Assembly (NCBI GenBank): GCA_027625125.1
Contig: JAQBXG010000074.1
Location: 1 to 8,039 of the forward strand
Origin: Pseudomonadota bacterium
GTDB taxonomy: Bacteria > Pseudomonadota > Alphaproteobacteria > UBA2966 > CAIVPW01
Reading direction: 5' to 3'
DNA length: 8,039 bases
Shown here: positions 5,010-8,039 of the stretch, piece by piece
How the letters are laid out: the number at the start of each line of letters is the position of its first letter
How positions within the stretch are numbered: the stretch's first letter is position 1
Notes under the pieces: generated by a model
What the model was told of the DNA's origin: nothing
Databases searched by the model: none
The model's input: the letters and a program-made list of their open reading frames with translations, nothing else
Translations under genes and position numbers: made by a program

Positions 5010-6059
5010 ATGGACATTGATCCGCAGTTGATTTGGGGCGCCGGGGCCGGGGGGCTTGTCGTGCTGTTGGCGCTGGTCGTGTTTCTGGTCACGCGGCTGG
5101 GCGCGCTGGGCAACGAGGTGCGCCGGTTCGCCGACGCCCAGAACGCGATCCACGGCACCGTCAAGGAGCGCCTGGACGAGGTGGCGGTTCGCGTCGGCGA
5201 CGGCCTGCAACGATCCGATTCGACGATCAACGAAATCCGCGGCCGGCTGGCGGTGATCGACGAGGCCCAAAAGCGGCTGACGGAACTGAGTTCGCAGGTG
5301 GTCGGACTACAGGACGTGCTGTCGAACAAGCAGGCCCGCGGCGCATTCGGGGAAGTGCAGTTGCAGGACCTGGTCAAGGCCGCGCTGCCGCCTTCGGCCT
5401 ATCGCTTCCAGCATACCTTTTCGAGCGGCAAGCGCGCCGACTGCATGATCGTGCTGCCGAACCCGCCGGGGCCGATCGCCATCGACGCCAAGTTCCCGCT
5501 GGAAAGCTATCGCCAGTTGCGCGAGGCAAAGGACGACGCCGCGCGGGTGCAGGCGGGCCGGGCGTTTTCCCGCGACGTCGTGAGCCACATCGCCGACATC
5601 GCCGAGAAATACATCGTCCCCGGCGAGACGGCGGAGTCGGCGCTGTTGTTTCTGCCGTCGGAGGCGGTGTACGCGGAGCTGCACGCCAATTTTCCCGCCG
5701 CCGTCGAGGATTCGTATCGGCGCCGGGTCTGGATCGTATCGCCGACGACGTTGATGGCGACGTTGAATACGGTGCGGGCGATTTTGCGCGACGTGCGGAT
5801 GCGGGAGCAGGCCGAGTTCATTCGCGACGAAATCATCCGGCTGTTGGCGGACGTGCGCCGACTGGACGACCGGGTGGGCAAGCTGGCGGGCCATTTCGAA
5901 TTGGCCGACAAGGACATCCGCCAGATCCGCACGTCGGCGGACAAGATCACCAGCCGCGGCGAAAAGATCCGCGAGGTCGATCTGTCGGCGGTGGACGAGG
6001 TGGAAGGACCCGGACCCGACAGGGAACCGGAGCCGCCGGTCGGCATTCGCGGAACCTAG
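5010..6059 (+). CDS. rmuC: DNA recombination protein RmuC homolog
   Basis: A 349-residue RmuC-family protein; E. coli RmuC limits rearrangements between inverted repeats and is predicted to have a restriction-endonuclease-like core. One N-terminal TM helix (about 11-30) anchors it in the inner membrane. A coiled-coil-like heptad region follows at about 32-105, then the RmuC domain from GAFGEVQLQDLV (111-122): SGKRADCMIVLPNPPGPIAI (139-158), DAKFPLESY (159-167), LLFLPSEAVYAELH (212-225) and RVWIVSPTTLMATLNTVRAI (239-258). D144, D159 and K161 fit a PD-(D/E)xK-like site; that reading is inference. It is shorter than E. coli RmuC (about 475), mainly by a shorter coiled coil and tail. ATG 5010 has AGG at 4999-5001 at suitable spacing. 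The TAG shares the palindrome CTAG with the stop of the convergent DUF71 gene. Confidence 0.94.
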   Translation: MDIDPQLIWGAGAGGLVVLLALVVFLVTRLGALGNEVRRFADAQNAIHGTVKERLDEVAVRVGDGLQRSDSTINEIRGRLAVIDEAQKRLTELSSQVVGLQDVLSNKQARGAFGEVQLQDLVKAALPPSAYRFQHTFSSGKRADCMIVLPNPPGPIAIDAKFPLESYRQLREAKDDAARVQAGRAFSRDVVSHIADIAEKYIVPGETAESALLFLPSEAVYAELHANFPAAVEDSYRRRVWIVSPTTLMATLNTVRAILRDVRMREQAEFIRDEIIRLLADVRRLDDRVGKLAGHFELADKDIRQIRTSADKITSRGEKIREVDLSAVDEVEGPGPDREPEPPVGIRGT

Positions 6060-6730
6060 TCGCCGACACCCATGACATCGGCAAAAAAGAAGCCGTCGCG
6101 TTCTACCACCGCGCCCGAGCGCACCGGGATCGGGCCGGAGAACATCGGCCCCGCCGTCACCACCGTATGGAACTCGCCGTTTTCGCCGCAGGGATCGCAA
6201 CCGGCGGGCAGATCGGCGAGCAGGCCGGCGTCGAACGCGCGGCCCGCGAACGACGCATCGATGGCGCGGGGATCGACGCAGGTGAGGATCGCCCGCAGGC
6301 CGCCGTCGATCATTTCCGTCGCGAGATGGCGGGGTTCGCGCCGCCACAGCGGAAATACCGGCGCCATGCCGGCGCGGGCCAGGCGCTCGGTGCGGTAGTC
6401 GCGGATGCCTTCGAGGTACAGGTCGCCGAAGATCACATGGCGCACGCCGTCACCGCGCAGGTCCGCATGGGCGGCCTCCATGCGTTCGGCATACATGTCG
6501 TCCGTACAGTCGGCCGGGATGTCGACCCGCACCAGCGGCAGCCCGACCGCCGCCGCCTGGGCGGCCAGCAGCGATGTCCGCACGCCGTGCATCGACACGC
6601 GGTCATGGTCCGCCGTGACGGTGGTCAATAGCGCGGTGATTTCGTATTCGCCCGCCTGTTGCGCGGTGTGGTACGCCCAGGCCGAATCCTTGCCGGAGGA
6701 CCAGGCCATCACCGCCCGGGGCCGGTTCAC
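6056..6730 (-). CDS. PP-loop ATPase of the Diphthami_syn_2 / DUF71 family
   Basis: A 224-residue adenine-nucleotide alpha-hydrolase-like protein. WSSGKDSAW (10-18) is the PP-loop that binds ATP and activates a substrate by adenylation. HGVR at 48-51 and the C-terminal CDPCGENGEFHT (178-189), with the family's GExGEFHT signature, assign it to the group that includes eukaryotic/archaeal diphthine-ammonia ligase (DPH6). Bacteria are not known to make diphthamide, so the bacterial reaction is unknown; an ATP-dependent amidation-like step is inference. The start is GTG 6730, which overlaps the recR stop as GTGA and gives the usual 7-9 residues before the PP-loop; ATG 6709 is possible but short. 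The stop overlaps the rmuC stop. The pair C178/C181 flanking the signature could bind metal. Family assignment is firm, function is not. Confidence 0.88.
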   Translation of the reverse strand: MNRPRAVMAWSSGKDSAWAYHTAQQAGEYEITALLTTVTADHDRVSMHGVRTSLLAAQAAAVGLPLVRVDIPADCTDDMYAERMEAAHADLRGDGVRHVIFGDLYLEGIRDYRTERLARAGMAPVFPLWRREPRHLATEMIDGGLRAILTCVDPRAIDASFAGRAFDAGLLADLPAGCDPCGENGEFHTVVTAGPMFSGPIPVRSGAVVERDGFFFADVMGVGD

Positions 6731-7332
6731 GGCAGCGGCTGCCGGGACTTGAGCGCCCAGCCCAGCGTGCCTTCGTCGAGGTAGTCCAGTTCGCCGCCCA
6801 TCGGCATGCCGTGGGCGAGCTGCGAGATCAGCACGCCCGAGTCCCGCAGGGTGTCGGCGACGTAGTGGGCGGTGGTCTGGCCGTCGACGGTGGCGTTGGT
6901 CGCCAGAATGACTTCGGTGACGCCCGCCGACCGCACCCGCGCGGCGAGGGAATCGATGTTGAGGTCTTCGGGGCCGACGCCGTCCAGCGCCGACAGGGTG
7001 CCCCCCAACACGTGGTACCGGCCCCGAAACGCGCCCGACCGTTCCAGCGCCCATAGGTCGGCGACATCCTCGACGACGCAGATCAGCGCCGGATCGCGGC
7101 GGGTGTCGCGGCAGACACCGCAGGGGTCGTCGGCATCGAGATTGCCGCACAGCGAACACGGACGGACCGAGGCGGCGGCGCGGGTCAGCGCCTCGGCCAG
7201 CGGCGCCAGCAGGCTTTCGCGCCGTTTGACCAGGAACAGCGCCGCCCGGCGCGCCGAACGCGGGCCGAGGCCCGGCAGGCGCGCTAGCAGCTGCACCAGG
7301 CGTTCGAGTTCGCCGGTGATCAGGCCAGACAC
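6727..7332 (-). CDS. recR: Recombination protein RecR
   Basis: Acts with RecF and RecO in loading RecA at single-strand gaps during recombinational repair. The 201 residues match the usual 195-205. Domains in order: helix-hairpin-helix LARLPGLGPRSARRAALFL (16-34), the C4 zinc finger C59-x2-C62 and C71-x2-C74, the Toprim domain from about 83 (ICVVEDVADLWALE, 84-97; YHVLGGTLSALDGVGPEDL, 106-124; EVILATNATVDGQTTAHYV, 140-158), and a C-terminal Walker-B-like/ring-contact region (LAHGMPMGGELDYLDEGTL, 172-190). All expected features are present. The start is GTG 7332, immediately after the ybaB TAG (7335-7333), with no in-frame ATG nearby, so initiation probably depends on coupling to ybaB. The TGA overlaps the GTG of the DUF71 gene. 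Confidence 0.97.
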   Translation of the reverse strand: MSGLITGELERLVQLLARLPGLGPRSARRAALFLVKRRESLLAPLAEALTRAAASVRPCSLCGNLDADDPCGVCRDTRRDPALICVVEDVADLWALERSGAFRGRYHVLGGTLSALDGVGPEDLNIDSLAARVRSAGVTEVILATNATVDGQTTAHYVADTLRDSGVLISQLAHGMPMGGELDYLDEGTLGWALKSRQPLP

Positions 7333-7662
7333 CTAGGTGAGGCCGGGGATGTCGAGACCGGGCGGCAGCCCCAGGCCGCCGGTCACTTCGGCCATCATCT
7401 GCCGCACCGTTTCATCGACCTTTGCCCGCGCGTCGTTGTGGGCGGCGGCGATCAGGTCTTCCAGAACCGCCCGTTCGTCGGCCGCCAGCAGCGACGGATC
7501 GATCCGCACCCGGCGCACTTCGCCCTTGCCGGACATCGTGACCTCGACCAGCCCGCCGCCGGCCGCGCCGGTGGCCTCGGTCGCGGCGATGCGCTCCTGG
7601 ACCTCGGCCATGCGGGTCTGCATCTCGCGGGCCTGTTTCATCATCTGGCCGATGCCGATCAT
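7333..7662 (-). CDS. ybaB: YbaB/EbfC family nucleoid-associated protein
   Basis: A small (109-residue) DNA-binding protein that dimerises into a tweezer-like fold and associates with the nucleoid; it is almost always encoded between dnaX and recR. Family hallmarks are the N-terminal helix GQMMKQAREMQTRMAEVQE (5-23), the central GLVEVTMSGKGEVRRVRID (37-55), the LEDLIAAAHNDARAKVDE helix (67-84), and the Gly/Pro-rich end (MAEVTGGLGLPPGLDIPGLT). The start is ATG 7662, with AGGAGA (minus strand, 7674-7669) six bases upstream. Upstream in-frame codons lie inside dnaX and do not resemble the family. The ATG overlaps the dnaX TGA as ATGA, and the stop directly touches the recR GTG. Complete and ordinary in every visible respect. 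Confidence 0.96.
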   Translation of the reverse strand: MIGIGQMMKQAREMQTRMAEVQERIAATEATGAAGGGLVEVTMSGKGEVRRVRIDPSLLAADERAVLEDLIAAAHNDARAKVDETVRQMMAEVTGGLGLPPGLDIPGLT

Positions 7663-8039
7663 TCGTCGTCTCCTGGTTCGGAATCCGCGCGCAATTGCGG
7701 GTCGGTGGCGATTTCGCGCACCTCGCGGATGGCCGCGCCCGGGAACGCATCCAGCACCGCGCGCACGGTGGCATCGTCCGCCGCCGCGGCGAGACGCCCG
7801 GCGCGTTCCGCCTCGGCGGCCTCGGCAAACGTCGGCGCGCCACCGGAGGCGGATACGACCACGGCCCAGCTCCGGCCGGTCCATTGCGCCAGTTTCTCGC
7901 GCAGGCTGCTGGCGAGATCGCGCGGCGCGTGGGCATTGGGCCGGAATTCGATGCGCCCCGGCTCGAACGCGACGAGATGGACATTGTTGACAAGTTCGGC
8001 GTGCAGGCGCGGCTCGCGGCGGTCCGCCGCCAGCCGCAC
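7659..8039 (-). CDS. dnaX: DNA polymerase III gamma/tau subunit, C-terminal part
   Basis: The last 126 codons of a gene that begins beyond the right edge, in frame up to the window end. The fragment looks like the alphaproteobacterial tau C-terminal domain: REPRLHAELVNNVHLVAFEP then GRIEFRP, PRDLASSLREKLAQWTGRSW and GGAPTFAEAAEAE, ending in an acidic SEPGDDE tail. In the holoenzyme this part of tau contacts the polymerase alpha subunit, while the missing N-terminus holds the clamp-loader ATPase. The match is from memory of alphaproteobacterial DnaX ends and is strongly backed by position, since dnaX-ybaB-recR is one of the most stable bacterial gene orders. The TGA overlaps the ybaB ATG. The first residue in the window is GTG-encoded but internal, not a start. 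Any gamma-producing frameshift site would lie outside this window. Confidence 0.92.
   Translation of the reverse strand: MRLAADRREPRLHAELVNNVHLVAFEPGRIEFRPNAHAPRDLASSLREKLAQWTGRSWAVVVSASGGAPTFAEAAEAERAGRLAAAADDATVRAVLDAFPGAAIREVREIATDPQLRADSEPGDDE

Noticed and set aside
6062..6082. GCCGA...TCGGC stem next to an A6 run as a terminator between rmuC and DUF71
   Set aside because: The stem is only five pairs with an 11-base loop and lies in DUF71 coding sequence. The homopolymer is A, not T, after the stem on the plus strand, and on the minus strand the T-run precedes the stem.
5033..6631. Plus-strand ORF of 532 codons overlapping rmuC and the DUF71 gene
   Set aside because: Gly/Arg-rich product without recognisable motifs, crossing the ends of two clearly real genes in other frames.

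Overview
The window is G+C-rich (about two thirds by eye) and carries densely packed chromosomal housekeeping genes, with many stop/start overlaps of the ATGA or GTGA kind. Three things point to an alphaproteobacterium, probably Rhodospirillales-like: the order aroK-aroB-CorB-type gene, the dnaX-ybaB-recR cluster with an alphaproteobacterial-style tau C-terminus, and a ribbon-helix-helix protein of the 'RNV..AGRRTSVRLE' type. This is inference from gene content. No rRNA, tRNA, CRISPR, insertion sequence or phage gene is visible.

Layout. (1) 1-356, minus strand: a small single-pass membrane protein (171-356), then the 5' end of a signal-peptide-bearing protein that runs off the left edge. (2) 357-503: a divergent intergenic region with a plausible sigma70 promoter, a short leader ORF in frame with aroK, and a GC hairpin. 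(3) 504-4351, plus strand: aroK, aroB, a CNNM/CBS/CorC-HlyC membrane protein of CorB/YfjD type, and an AEC-family permease, spaced like one operon. (4) 4234-4929, minus strand: a BolA-family gene followed by a ribbon-helix-helix gene whose 3' end runs 118 bases antisense into the permease gene. (5) 5010-6059, plus strand: rmuC. (6) 6056-8039, minus strand: the 3' end of dnaX, then ybaB, recR and a PP-loop ATPase of the Diphthami_syn_2/DUF71 family. The last gene meets rmuC tail to tail, with both stop codons inside one CTAG.

How the genes work together. AroK and AroB are steps 5 and 2 of the shikimate pathway to chorismate. The CorB-type protein and the permease are membrane proteins probably co-transcribed with them. 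DnaX (replication clamp loader), YbaB (nucleoid-associated) and RecR (recombinational repair) form a classic replication/repair unit, and RmuC opposite is also linked to genome stability. The DUF71 PP-loop protein coupled to recR is the least understood conserved member.

I see no convincing new multi-gene system. The points worth a second look are small: the leader ORF abutting aroK, the conserved-looking 61-residue membrane protein, the long convergent overlap at the RHH gene with a nested dyad upstream of it, and the DUF71 protein coupled to recR in a bacterium, where no diphthamide pathway is known.
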